Part shown: one piece after another, positions 8,491 through 16,129 of the stretch
Numbering within the stretch: position 1 is the first letter of the stretch
Layout of the letters: each line of letters opens with the position of its first letter
Assembly: GCF_900101045.1 (NCBI RefSeq)
Contig: NZ_FNFN01000010.1
Coordinates: forward strand, 151,588-215,587
Direction: 5' to 3'
Origin: Nocardioides sp. YR527
GTDB lineage: Bacteria > Actinomycetota > Actinomycetes > Propionibacteriales > Nocardioidaceae
Length of the DNA stretch: 64,000 nucleotides
The notes under the pieces: model-generated
Told to the model about the DNA's origin: nothing
Databases searched by the model: none
Seen by the model: only the letters and a program-made list of their open reading frames with translations
Program-made: the position numbers and the translations under genes

Positions 8491-8537
8491 CGCTGGTCGA
8501 GCCGCGAGCGCAGCGATCGTGTCGAGACCAACACAGG
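8491..8537. repeat. Single copy of the dispersed CGCTGGTCGAGCC repeat
   Basis: The sequence begins CGCTGGTCGAGCCGCGAG and ends TGTCGAGACCAACACAGG. It matches one arm of the palindrome at 1574-1707. It lies between the start of the APH-like gene and the 3' end of the following TetR gene. Only half of the palindrome is present here. Confidence 0.75.
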
Positions 8538-8573
8538 TCATGGCGAACGCCGTTAGTTCGTGCCGAGTCGCCT

Positions 8574-9281
8574 CTACGCACCTCGCGCGCCCAACGAGGT
8601 CTGTTCTTGGAGAGCTGCCGCGCGCTGAGACGCACCATCGACCTCGCTCTGGGTGCAGCCGCACAGCCGCAAGCAGCCGGCCGCGATCTCCATCGCGCGG
8701 GTGCGGTCGACGATGTGGCCGTCGGCACGCAGCGTGATCACACCTTCGACCTGCTGGATCAGCATCGGGCCAAGTGCTGGGGGAGGAACGGTCACTCCGT
8801 GACGAGATGCCAGACGGGACCCGAGATCGGCGTACGCCTCGGTGAGCTGCCCGTGGGCATGTCGGAAGCTGGCGTAGTCGAGGTTGGTGGCGGACACGAC
8901 GTCGGGCAGTTGGTAGAGAACGCCGATGTTGTGCGGCACCCGTGCGAGCGTGTCGATGTCGACCAGGGCAAGTAGGAACAGTGCGGTTTCGACGCGCTCC
9001 GGAGGGACCACGCCCACGATCTCCTCAACCACCATCTGGGTCGGCCTCACTGTCATGGAGAGCAGCGCTGCGAGGATCTCGTCCTTGCCTGCGAAGTGGT
9101 AGTAGAGCGATGCCTGTCGGATCCCGACTGCTTCGGCGATCTCCCGGGTCGAGGTCGCGGCGAACCCCTTGCTGGTAAACAGGCGCGCGGCGGCCTCCAG
9201 GACCTGTTCGCGCGGGGTGCCTACGCCGTTGTCCGGCATGTGGCGTGGTCTGCCTGGTCGGGCCTTGCTGAGCGATGACAT
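8574..9281 (-). CDS. TetR/AcrR-family transcriptional regulator
   Basis: A 235-residue protein with an N-terminal TetR domain (REQVLEAAARLFTSKGFAAT, then TREIAEAVGIRQASLYYHF at about residues 23-66) and a ligand-binding C-terminal half without a recognisable subfamily. The first 20 residues (MSSLSKARPGRPRHMPDNG) are a basic extension, so an internal methionine start is possible. No target gene is adjacent: the next gene upstream is the accessory-region XRE-TPR regulator about 200 bases away. It may control the downstream APH-like gene, or genes elsewhere. Confidence 0.88.
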   Translation of the reverse strand: MSSLSKARPGRPRHMPDNGVGTPREQVLEAAARLFTSKGFAATSTREIAEAVGIRQASLYYHFAGKDEILAALLSMTVRPTQMVVEEIVGVVPPERVETALFLLALVDIDTLARVPHNIGVLYQLPDVVSATNLDYASFRHAHGQLTEAYADLGSRLASRHGVTVPPPALGPMLIQQVEGVITLRADGHIVDRTRAMEIAAGCLRLCGCTQSEVDGASQRAAALQEQTSLGARGA

Positions 9282-9478
9282 CCGAGTCTCTCTGTCGCTT
9301 CCCCATGTGGCTGGAATCCGGGCGGACAGCGGCGTCGAGGTCCATCCGGCCGCCCGGATGCCTTCAGCATCCTCGAAGCGAGTCGAGTGAATGAGGACTT
9401 AAAGAAGACTTTTAGCGGTCATTCAGTGGTACGAGATACAGTTGATGAGGCGAGGTCTGGCGATATCGGAGGAAGGTA

Positions 9479-10744
9479 ATGAGCGACGGGATTGGAAACG
9501 TCCTGCTGAAGGCCGCCCGGCAACATGCAGGGTTCGGCTCTCAACAAGCTCTGGCTGACGCGTTGACGCGCGCTGCACCGCAGTTGGGGCTGGGCCACGT
9601 GGAGATCAGCGTCAGGCAGGTACGTCGATGGGAGTCGGCTACGCCGCCGTGGCCACGCTCGGACTATCAGCGGCTGCTCACCCACGTCCTGAACCTCCCG
9701 ATCGAGCAGCTGGGATTCACCGCTCCTTGGGACACACTGCCGACAGCGCCTTCTACGCCCGAGCAGCCGCGAAAGCGGGAGTCGGCCCGTCGGTCCTCAC
9801 GGCCAACCACCCCGGCGTCGGGCGCTCAGCCCCTGACCATTGCTGCAGACGTCGCGGCCATCATGGCTGCATACCGTCGCATGTACCCCACCGTCGCGCC
9901 CGGGCACCTGTTGGCTGTGCTGGTCGAACACAACCACATGGTCGCCGGCCTGCTGGAGGAGGCCACCGGGACGGCCCGCGAACGGCTTGCTATGTCACTG
10001 GCGGAGTCACTGTTGCTCGCTGGGCGGATCGAGTTCTTCTCCCTACAGCGGCCGGCGGATGCGGATGCCACCTACATCAACGCGCTTCAGATGGCGGCGG
10101 TCGCCGACGACTCGCTGCTCGGCTCAGCCATCTTGGCCCACACCGCGTTTGTTCCAGGCTGGGTCAAGGACACCGACCTCACCGCGGATCGGATCCGCGC
10201 AGCACGGGTCTATGCCCGCCGCGCTCCAGCTTCGGTCGAGCACCTCGCATGGCTTGACGCGGTTGAAGCCGAATGCGCCACCATCGCCGGCAGTTACGAC
10301 AAGGCCCTGAAACTGATCCACCACGCCGAGGACCTGATGGCCGAACCCAACGAGCACCAGCCACCCGACTGGTTCACCTGGTTCTCGCCGATGCGGCTGG
10401 CCGCGTTCAAGGGCAACATCGAGCTCAAGGCCGGCCGCCTCGTTCAGGCCCGCGCGACCCTGCAATGGGCCCTGGACTCAGCCACCACCGGCGACGAGAA
10501 ACAGTCCCCGGTCATCCTCGGCGACCTCGCTGCTGTCGAGGCGGCCGCCGGCGACCCCGAGGCGGCATGCAGCTACGCCGAGCAAGCCCTCGACAGCCTC
10601 GCGGTCAACTGGTACGCCACCGGCATGGAACGGATCATGACCGTACGCAAGGCCCTCGACGCCCACGCCGACCTCGACTGCGTACGCCGCCTCGACGACC
10701 GCCTCTACGGCTGGCACAACACCTTGAGCGCGCTACGTCACTGA
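9479..10744 (+). CDS. XRE-family regulator with TPR-like C-terminal domain
   Basis: A 421-residue actinobacterial regulator. Residues 1-80 hold a helix-turn-helix domain (QQALADALTRA, then VEISVRQVRRWESATPPWPR). Residues 125-420 are helical repeats of the tetratricopeptide type (for example LAMSLAESLLLAGRIEFFS, SYDKALKLIHHAEDLMAEP and DPEAACSYAEQALDSL). A Pro/Ser/Arg-rich linker lies around residues 88-115. The start has a clear ribosome binding site (GGAGGAAGG). The 3' end overlaps the convergent HAD gene by seven bases. This HTH-TPR type is common in Streptomyces and relatives; the TPR part probably senses a peptide or protein. Confidence 0.82.
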   Translation: MSDGIGNVLLKAARQHAGFGSQQALADALTRAAPQLGLGHVEISVRQVRRWESATPPWPRSDYQRLLTHVLNLPIEQLGFTAPWDTLPTAPSTPEQPRKRESARRSSRPTTPASGAQPLTIAADVAAIMAAYRRMYPTVAPGHLLAVLVEHNHMVAGLLEEATGTARERLAMSLAESLLLAGRIEFFSLQRPADADATYINALQMAAVADDSLLGSAILAHTAFVPGWVKDTDLTADRIRAARVYARRAPASVEHLAWLDAVEAECATIAGSYDKALKLIHHAEDLMAEPNEHQPPDWFTWFSPMRLAAFKGNIELKAGRLVQARATLQWALDSATTGDEKQSPVILGDLAAVEAAAGDPEAACSYAEQALDSLAVNWYATGMERIMTVRKALDAHADLDCVRRLDDRLYGWHNTLSALRH

Positions 10745-11394
10745 CCTTTGTTGAGAGCCGCGATCCGCCCGGGCAGCTCGTCGAGCGACGAGATCCGGAT
10801 CGTCGCGATCTCATCGGCCCCCGGGTCGTGCTCCTGGATCACGCCCCACGGACCTCTACGGATCAGCGCGGTCGCCATCCCCGACTCGTAAGCAGGTCGG
10901 ATGTCATTGTCGAGCCGGTCGCCGACGTAGAGGATCTCCTCCGCCGAATGCGAGGCCGCCCGGATTACGTGCTCGAAGAACGCCAGATCCGGCTTGCTCG
11001 CACCCCAGTCATCAGACGTGGCGACCATGTCCACGGGAAAGCCCAGCTCCCGAAGGATCCGGCCAGCGTTGACGGTCTGGTTGCCGGCCAGCCCCAACCA
11101 CAGTCCGGCCGCTCGGAGTTCCTTCAGCGCAGGACGTACGTCGGGATATATGTCGTCCTCCCCAAACCACTCCGGCTGCCCAGCCTCATCCCGCTTCCGA
11201 CGCTCCTCGGTCAGATCAAACCCCGGCTGGAACACCTGGAACGTCTCGCGATAGTCCAGCCCGCGCGCGATGACAGCCCCGAACACCGCAGAGAAGGTGT
11301 GCCGCGGCACCCCCAGCCAGTCCGCCCATGTGCCGTACTCCCGAGTCTCGTTGACTAGGCACTCGCCGACGTCGAACACCACCGCACGGATCAT
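10738..11394 (-). CDS. HAD-superfamily hydrolase
   Basis: A 218-residue haloacid dehalogenase-like phosphatase. Motif I is VVFDVGECLVNE (DxG form), motif II is the LAGNQT region, motif III is the Lys in GASKPDLAFF and motif IV is ILYVGDRLDNDI. A helical cap lies between motifs I and II. The substrate is unknown: small phosphorylated metabolites are usual. The ATG at 11394 begins at the family N-terminus; an in-frame ATG 18 bases upstream is less likely. Convergent 7-bp overlap with the XRE-TPR gene suggests a long-standing pair. Confidence 0.85.
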   Translation of the reverse strand: MIRAVVFDVGECLVNETREYGTWADWLGVPRHTFSAVFGAVIARGLDYRETFQVFQPGFDLTEERRKRDEAGQPEWFGEDDIYPDVRPALKELRAAGLWLGLAGNQTVNAGRILRELGFPVDMVATSDDWGASKPDLAFFEHVIRAASHSAEEILYVGDRLDNDIRPAYESGMATALIRRGPWGVIQEHDPGADEIATIRISSLDELPGRIAALNKGQ

Positions 11395-11612
11395 GGATCT
11401 GGATCTTTCCACACGACACGCAGAGCGCTTCTGGTCGTCGAGGGTGAGTTCTCATTGGGTTGGGACGGGCGGGTCCAATGGGTGCGATGGTTTCGACTCT
11501 GCTCCCTAGGTCTGGCTTGGACGCTATGCGAACGTTGGCATCGGGCGTCGCATCCAGAGGCTGCGTCATACGTCGCGGTGTCACCCACCTCGTGGCGAAG
11601 CAAAGGCCATCC

Positions 11613-12992
11613 CTACGTAAGGTCGTCGATATGGTCCCACCGTCGGGGCTGAGCTGCCTGGATGGTCTTGCGGGCACGCGGCGGCAGATGGTGCACGCAC
11701 GTGGTGCCTCGATGGATGGCGGATTGAATGGGAGAGCCCAACGGCAGTTCAAGATGCGCGAGCCAGTGGTTGTCTCTGCCCTCCAGCAAGTGCCGGTCGG
11801 TGCGTAGGTCGAGCAATGCGGCGCACAGCAACAGGCCTGAGGCCGCCGACAGGAAGGGCAACGCTGCGTCGCCGCTTTGGCCGTCGGTTGGGTCTGCATG
11901 GCCCTCGGAGCATGCGAACGACGCTTGGGTCTTCGTTGGGAGGCGACATGCAGGACAGTCATCGCGGCCTGGGATGTGCCGGTGCAGTTCGGCGGTCCAG
12001 TTTGCCGATGTTGTCGCGTGCAGAAGCAGGGGTTCGCCGCGCTGGGCAACAGCGTCCCGGACTCCGTGCTCGTTAGCGAGAACTAGGAGGAGGTCGGGGC
12101 GAGGTCGCTCGGCCGGGAGTTCGTGGAACCAGGCCGTCGTCGCGCGACTGCCGTTGTTCCGGGCTGCTGTCTCCGCCTTCTTTCTCGCGACACCGACTGG
12201 AACTCCGTTGGGCCACCCGGCATCGGCGACGGTCATCCCCGCGCACCGGTTCGTGTTGTGTATCTCCGCGTCGTCACCATCGATGACGTTCCACGTGCCG
12301 ATGACACCGAACACGTTTGCCCAGTATGTGAGCGCGTGGCCCACGGCTCCGCCGCCGATCACATCGACGTTGCCGACGTCGAGCGGTCCGATGGCCGAGT
12401 CGGTTCCGGCGCCGATTCCAGATGTCCTGGTAAGCAGATTGATCGCGGCCGGAGTCGGCTCGCGACCATGCACCATCGCGAAGGCGGCCGCAGCAACTAG
12501 ACACGCAGTGGTGGCGGCTCCGAGTACATCAGTGTGCCCAGCGTTAGCGCTGTGCCTGGCTGCCTCGGCACCGAGTGGACCTGCGCCGCGGATGTGAACC
12601 TCTGCTCGCCCTCCGTTCCAGGTGCCCATTACGTCCGCCGCCTCGGAGCTTCCTGTGGTCGTGAGATGGAGTCGGACCTCACCGTCGACTGGCAGACCTT
12701 TGGGGCGCTGAAACGGGTCGATGGCGAAGGCGGCCGCAATCGCCACATCTTCTAGCCGTTCCCCGGTCGCCATGGTCACGTCGGGTAGGTCAAGGCGGAC
12801 CTTACGGTGCACTCGGAACAGCATGTCGACCAATGCCAGGATGGCTACCTGGGCAGGCCGATCGGCAGCGGTCACCTCGTCAACGCTAAGAACGATCGGC
12901 CGGTTCAGGGCGCCCTCCTCAGCTCCGTACTGGGCGGTTCGCTTGTCGCGAGCGGCGTAGAACGCCTGCGCCTGCTGCTGGCGCGGTGTCAT
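11613..12992 (-). CDS. ThiF/E1-like ubiquitin-activating enzyme of a bacterial Ubl operon
   Basis: A 459-residue E1-like adenylating enzyme, the last gene of the operon. Residues 1-200 form an N-terminal domain I do not recognise. Residues 205-335 hold the ThiF Rossmann fold: VIGGGAVGHAL (GxGxxG at 213-218), then IDGDDAEIHNTNR (Asp and NxxR ATP/Mg motif at 238-249). A CPAC pair (346-349) fits half of a zinc site, and Cys361 (FACSEG) is a candidate thioester cysteine. It would adenylate the C-terminal Gly of the Ubl at 14001-14303 and pass it to the E2. The ATG at 12992 overlaps the JAMM stop by four bases. Confidence 0.88.
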   Translation of the reverse strand: MTPRQQQAQAFYAARDKRTAQYGAEEGALNRPIVLSVDEVTAADRPAQVAILALVDMLFRVHRKVRLDLPDVTMATGERLEDVAIAAAFAIDPFQRPKGLPVDGEVRLHLTTTGSSEAADVMGTWNGGRAEVHIRGAGPLGAEAARHSANAGHTDVLGAATTACLVAAAAFAMVHGREPTPAAINLLTRTSGIGAGTDSAIGPLDVGNVDVIGGGAVGHALTYWANVFGVIGTWNVIDGDDAEIHNTNRCAGMTVADAGWPNGVPVGVARKKAETAARNNGSRATTAWFHELPAERPRPDLLLVLANEHGVRDAVAQRGEPLLLHATTSANWTAELHRHIPGRDDCPACRLPTKTQASFACSEGHADPTDGQSGDAALPFLSAASGLLLCAALLDLRTDRHLLEGRDNHWLAHLELPLGSPIQSAIHRGTTCVHHLPPRARKTIQAAQPRRWDHIDDLT

Positions 12993-13510
12993 GCCCTGTC
13001 TCCGAGCAAATGGGGTACAACGACGAGCGACTCCGCATTGGAGACTTTGATCCATCGGCCGTCCTGGAACTGATGGAGGCCAGCGCCATCGTTGGGTTCG
13101 AGGGAGCCGATTCCGTAGTCGGCGACCACGAGAGAGAACATCGACTCGTATGGCATGAGCACCATCTTGTCGTCGCCATCGGAGTGTCGCGTGTCCCATC
13201 CGGGATGGGAGTGCACCTGGGCGACGACCCCGAGGCCGTGCGCGCGACCTACGGACGCTGCGGCGCCGACGGCGCGTTCGTCGATCTCGACGCGACCCCA
13301 GTTGTGGTTGGTCCGCGGTGCGACGCAGGCAAGCACTACAGAGGTGTCATCGATGTTCCTGCCAAGCCAAAGGACCATTCCCTCGTCGGGTCTGCCATCG
13401 GTGCTGCTTGCCTGGAGTGCGGCCCGGGTCGGCGCGACGACGCCTTCGCTGACGATGAGGCGCCCGCGGGCAGTGGTCTCGGGCAGCGGCGTGATTCGGT
13501 GAACGGTCAT
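12989..13510 (-). CDS. JAMM/MPN-type deubiquitinase-like metalloprotease
   Basis: A 173-residue Mov34/MPN (JAB) zinc isopeptidase. The full JAMM signature is present: Glu43 (PDEGMVLWLG), then His100, His102, Ser110 and Asp113 within VHSHPGWDTRHSDGDD (HxHP-x6-SxxD). Such enzymes process Ubl precursors and remove Ubl from targets. The Ubl of this operon ends in GGGV, so trimming would be needed. The start at 13510 shares one base with the stop of the E2 gene (TGATG) and its stop overlaps the E1 start (ATGA), so the four genes are translationally coupled. Confidence 0.92.
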   Translation of the reverse strand: MTVHRITPLPETTARGRLIVSEGVVAPTRAALQASSTDGRPDEGMVLWLGRNIDDTSVVLACVAPRTNHNWGRVEIDERAVGAAASVGRAHGLGVVAQVHSHPGWDTRHSDGDDKMVLMPYESMFSLVVADYGIGSLEPNDGAGLHQFQDGRWIKVSNAESLVVVPHLLGDRA

Positions 13511-14001
13511 CAGGTCTGCATCCCGTCGCTCCGAGCCAAATGGATTTCGAGCGCCGACAGCATGTCGGCGATGGTGTGCGCTTGGGTGTAGCCGACGCCA
13601 CATGTCCTCCAGGCCGCTAGCGCCGGCCAATCCGCGTGGGGCCCTCCGTGAATGCTGTAGGCGAGGCGGTTCCATGGCGCGCAGATCACCGGGTTCGTGT
13701 GGAAGATCGAGCCGTGCGGCGGTCCAGGCGGCGGAGTCGGCGATGGACGGGGGTACCCCGCCCTCTCCGTGCAGATCGTGGCGCCGTCGCCGCCGCACCA
13801 CCACGCGGGCGGCTGCCTGTTCGGGTATCCCGACGCGTCGAACCAGAAAACAACCCTCAGGTCGGCGACGCGCGGATGCTCGACGACGGCCCGTCCTCTG
13901 AGCGTGATCGAATCGTAGTTGAATTCCCAGCCGTGCCGTTCGGCCCAGGCGGTGATGGCGGGCAACTCGTCCGCCAACACCGCCTCGGTGATGCTGACCA
14001 T
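13510..14001 (-). CDS. Prokaryotic E2-like (UBC-fold) conjugating enzyme
   Basis: A 163-residue protein with E2-like layout. A beta-meander with LRVVFWFDASGYPNRQPPAWW recalls the 'YPxxPP' turn of UBC domains. It is followed by HTNPVICAPWNRLAY, where Cys107 sits where E2 catalytic cysteines occur (after HPN/HTN). A C-terminal TIADMLSALEIHLARS helix follows. The role inferred is to take the activated Ubl from the E1 and attach it to targets, with no separate E3 in the operon. It begins immediately after the Ubl gene (TGATG junction). The overall similarity is weak, so the neighbours carry much of the assignment. Confidence 0.82.
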   Translation of the reverse strand: MVSITEAVLADELPAITAWAERHGWEFNYDSITLRGRAVVEHPRVADLRVVFWFDASGYPNRQPPAWWCGGDGATICTERAGYPRPSPTPPPGPPHGSIFHTNPVICAPWNRLAYSIHGGPHADWPALAAWRTCGVGYTQAHTIADMLSALEIHLARSDGMQT

Positions 14002-14303
14002 CAGACGCCACCGCCGACGTCGACCAGCTCTAGGACGGCTCCGTCGCGCACGTGCTCGCCACGCAGCGGCTTATCGCGGTCGAGGACCTCACCGTCAGCG
14101 CTCTTGAACGTGGGCGTGCCAGCGGCATACCCGAAGTGCTGCGCGACCTGCTGCGCAGCCTCTCCTACGGACATCGCGTTGGGAAAGCTGAACGGCGCCG
14201 GCTCGGGGTGCCTCGGCGAGAACACCGTGACCTCCAGCGTCGATCCGTCGCTGCCGGGCTTCTTCCCTGGCTCGCTCATTTCAGCAGGGGATGAGTTATT
14301 CAT
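14001..14303 (-). CDS. Ubiquitin-like modifier protein (Ubl) with GGGV tail
   Basis: A 100-residue protein, first gene of the operon. After about 20 disordered residues it has beta-grasp-like features: LEVTVFSPRH strand, AMSVGEAAQQVAQHFG helix, PTFKSADGEVLDRDKPLRGE and a final strand AVLELVDVGGGV. The C-terminus is Gly97-Gly98-Gly99-Val100, so removing one residue exposes a diglycine. It is predicted to be matured by the JAMM protease, activated by the E1 and conjugated by the E2. A good ribosome binding site (AAGGAG) precedes the ATG at 14303. It has a single Ubl fold, unlike the two-domain modifier of the described BIL systems. Confidence 0.87.
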   Translation of the reverse strand: MNNSSPAEMSEPGKKPGSDGSTLEVTVFSPRHPEPAPFSFPNAMSVGEAAQQVAQHFGYAAGTPTFKSADGEVLDRDKPLRGEHVRDGAVLELVDVGGGV

Positions 14304-14396
14304 CCTGAACTCCTTCGGTCAATCGTGTGGGCCAGCCTTGGCTGGCGACGACGGTTGCGCCGTCTTCGCATTCAGGGCCATCGGATCCCCGATGTC

Positions 14397-14474
14397 CACC
14401 ATGGTGCGATGCGTCCACTATGGTGGCATACTCGACTGTTGTCAACACTATGGTGTATGTTCACTACAGTAGTG
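14397..14474. promoter_or_regulatory. Array of four related palindromes (operator cluster)
   Basis: Four short inverted repeats of CAC-N4-GTG type lie in the divergent gap: CACCATGGTG (14397-14406), CCACTATGGTGG (14415-14426), CACTATGGTG (14446-14455) and CACTACAGTAGTG (14462-14474). The second covers the -10 and the third abuts the -35 of the predicted Ubl-operon promoter. The fourth lies 23 bases before the XRE start. They are the probable binding sites of the XRE repressor at 14497. Confidence 0.65.
14417..14445 (-). promoter_or_regulatory. Predicted sigma-70 promoter of the Ubl operon
   Basis: On the minus strand a perfect -35 TTGACA (14440-14445) is followed by a 17-bp spacer and CATAGT (14417-14422, 4 of 6 to TATAAT). 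The first codon of the Ubl gene lies about 110 bases downstream. The -10 falls inside the palindrome 14415-14426, as expected for repression. Confidence 0.6.
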
Positions 14475-14496
14475 ACACGAGTTTTCAGGAGTTGGC

Positions 14497-14841
14497 ATGG
14501 GAAGTTCGCTCGGAGACCGCCTGCGCGAGGTGCGCAAGATTCGAGGGGTTTCGCTGAAGGCTGTGGCTGCGCCGGCGGAGATCTCGGTCGCCTATCTCCA
14601 GAAACTGGAGGGCGGAGACGTCCAGCAGCCGTCCCCGCATGTGCTCCATCGTTTGAGTCAGGTCCTAGAGGTTCCGTACGCGGCGCTGATGGAACTCGCC
14701 GGATACGTCATTCCACAAAGCGACGGCGTACTCGCCGCGAACACCTTCGACCACGCCCTGAACAGCTCCGACTTGACGGCGGAGGAGCGCAAGGCTGTCG
14801 CGGCATACGTCGCACTGCTGCGGCAGCAGCGCTCGCAGTAA
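14497..14841 (+). CDS. XRE-family repressor, partner of the ImmA/IrrE protease
   Basis: A 114-residue protein with an N-terminal Cro/CI helix-turn-helix (GDRLREVRKIRGVSLKAVA, then ISVAYLQKLEGGDVQQPSPH at about residues 5-60) and a short C-terminal tail (LTAEERKAVAAYVALLRQQ) that may dimerise. The ribosome binding site AGGAG (14487-14491) fixes the ATG. It is divergent from the Ubl operon and followed by a metallopeptidase. In CapH/CapP-type pairs a small HTH repressor of a defence operon is cleaved by an ImmA-like protease when DNA damage occurs; the same logic is inferred here. Confidence 0.87.
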   Translation: MGSSLGDRLREVRKIRGVSLKAVAAPAEISVAYLQKLEGGDVQQPSPHVLHRLSQVLEVPYAALMELAGYVIPQSDGVLAANTFDHALNSSDLTAEERKAVAAYVALLRQQRSQ

Positions 14842-14898
14842 CCGCAATGACTCGCCCGCATATCAGCGAGTGCCCCGTACTTAAGGAGACCCACTCCG

Positions 14899-15795
14899 AT
14901 GAGACCTCTCGGGAACGTCGCCGAGATTCAAGGCGTTGCCCAATCGTTGTTGCGGCTAGCTGACGTCAACGAGCGACTCCCGACCCCGGTCCCTGAGATC
15001 GTCGCCGCTGCGGGTTTGCTGGAGGTCGACGACTACGTGCTCTCCGAAAGCAAGATCAGTCAGGCGCCCCGGGAATTGCGCAAACTTCTGCGCAGCGCGG
15101 CTCGGAAGATCCGGGGTGCCCTGGATCGCCGTGAACGGATCCTTCACATCAATCCAGAGATCGAGCTGCCGGCGCAGCGCAAGTTCGTGGAGTGCCACGA
15201 AATCATGCATGACGCGCTGCCTTGGCAAAGGGATCTCCTGGTGCTTGGTGGCACTCACAAAACCCTCTCACCCGAGATCGAGTTGAGGTTCGAACGTGAG
15301 GCCAATCAAGGGGGCGCGGAGTTGCTCTTCCAAGTCGACCTCATGACGCGCATGGCGAGGGACTACCCAGTCGATGTGAGCACGCCAGTTCAGCTCGCAA
15401 CCATGTTCGGCGCGTCGCTGCACTCGACGTTTCGCCGGTGGATCGAGACGCACAGCGGGCGGCTTTGCGGAATCGTTCTCGACCCGACGCCAGTTAGCAT
15501 CGCTCCGCTGACTTTCCAACGCTTCGAGGTCGTCAGCTCGCTGTCCTGGGATGCCAAGTTCGGTGGCAACCGCTTCCCAAGGCGCTTGGCCGCCCCCGAC
15601 CACCGCTTCGTCGCGCCGCCGTTTCCATCCAACTTGTCGACGGAGTGGCGCATGACAGATCTGATGGGGATTCCACACGACTTGAGGGTCCAGTCGTTCA
15701 CCAATTCGTACCGCACGTTCGTGCTCCTTTGGCGCCCCGGTCGGGAGAGGTTCATCGCGCGGCACAGGGCCCGTCCCCGGCTCAGCCTTGGCTAA
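14899..15795 (+). CDS. ImmA/IrrE-family metallo-endopeptidase
   Basis: A 298-residue zinc peptidase. The HExxH motif is HEIMH at residues 100-104 (VECHEIMHDALPW) and the third ligand is probably Glu133 in FEREANQGGAELL. About 150 residues of C-terminal domain follow (FRRWIETHSGRLCGIVLDP region), of the size seen in sensor-bearing members. Start: ATG with AAGGAG upstream. It is 57 bases after the XRE gene and likely co-transcribed. By analogy with ImmA/ImmR, IrrE/DdrO and CapP/CapH it would cleave the XRE repressor and so switch on the Ubl operon. Confidence 0.88.
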   Translation: MRPLGNVAEIQGVAQSLLRLADVNERLPTPVPEIVAAAGLLEVDDYVLSESKISQAPRELRKLLRSAARKIRGALDRRERILHINPEIELPAQRKFVECHEIMHDALPWQRDLLVLGGTHKTLSPEIELRFEREANQGGAELLFQVDLMTRMARDYPVDVSTPVQLATMFGASLHSTFRRWIETHSGRLCGIVLDPTPVSIAPLTFQRFEVVSSLSWDAKFGGNRFPRRLAAPDHRFVAPPFPSNLSTEWRMTDLMGIPHDLRVQSFTNSYRTFVLLWRPGRERFIARHRARPRLSLG

Positions 15796-15941
15796 GCTAT
15801 TCCGCCCTGAAGACAACCTCTCTGACATCCCCTATAGCTCAGGAGGCTCTACGCCACTCCGCGGACGTCTCTCCTAGATCCCTGAACCGACATGATGCGC
15901 ACCTGCTACTGTCACACGCAACGCATCAGAGAGGGCCGACA

Positions 15942-16118
15942 GTGTCCGAAACCGTTCTCCCGCCGCTCTCGCCCGACTCAGTGACCGACAAGCTGCCCCA
16001 TGATCCCAATGATCTGCTCACCGGCGCCGAGCGGCGGAAGCTTGACGACGACCTTGCAGAACTAGCCCGGCTTCGACGAGAGGCCGAGACAGCGTCTGCA
16101 AGTCTCAGGCTGGCCTGA
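15942..16118 (+). CDS. Small hypothetical protein preceding the papain-like peptidase
   Basis: A 58-residue acidic protein (SETVLPPLSPDSVTDKLPHD, then LLTGAERRKLDDDLAELARL) predicted to end in a charged helix, perhaps a coiled coil. The GTG at 15942 has AGAGAGG upstream at good spacing. It stops eleven bases before the next start, so the two are probably an operon and this could be an adaptor or inhibitor of the peptidase. No family recognised. Confidence 0.5.
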   Translation: MSETVLPPLSPDSVTDKLPHDPNDLLTGAERRKLDDDLAELARLRREAETASASLRLA

Positions 16119-16129
16119 GAGCCCGAGCA

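Noticed and set aside
14497..15795. XRE-ImmA pair considered as a plain toxin-antitoxin or prophage regulator
   Set aside because: No phage genes are present. The divergent Ubl operon with operator array makes control of that operon more likely, though a prophage-type role is not excluded.
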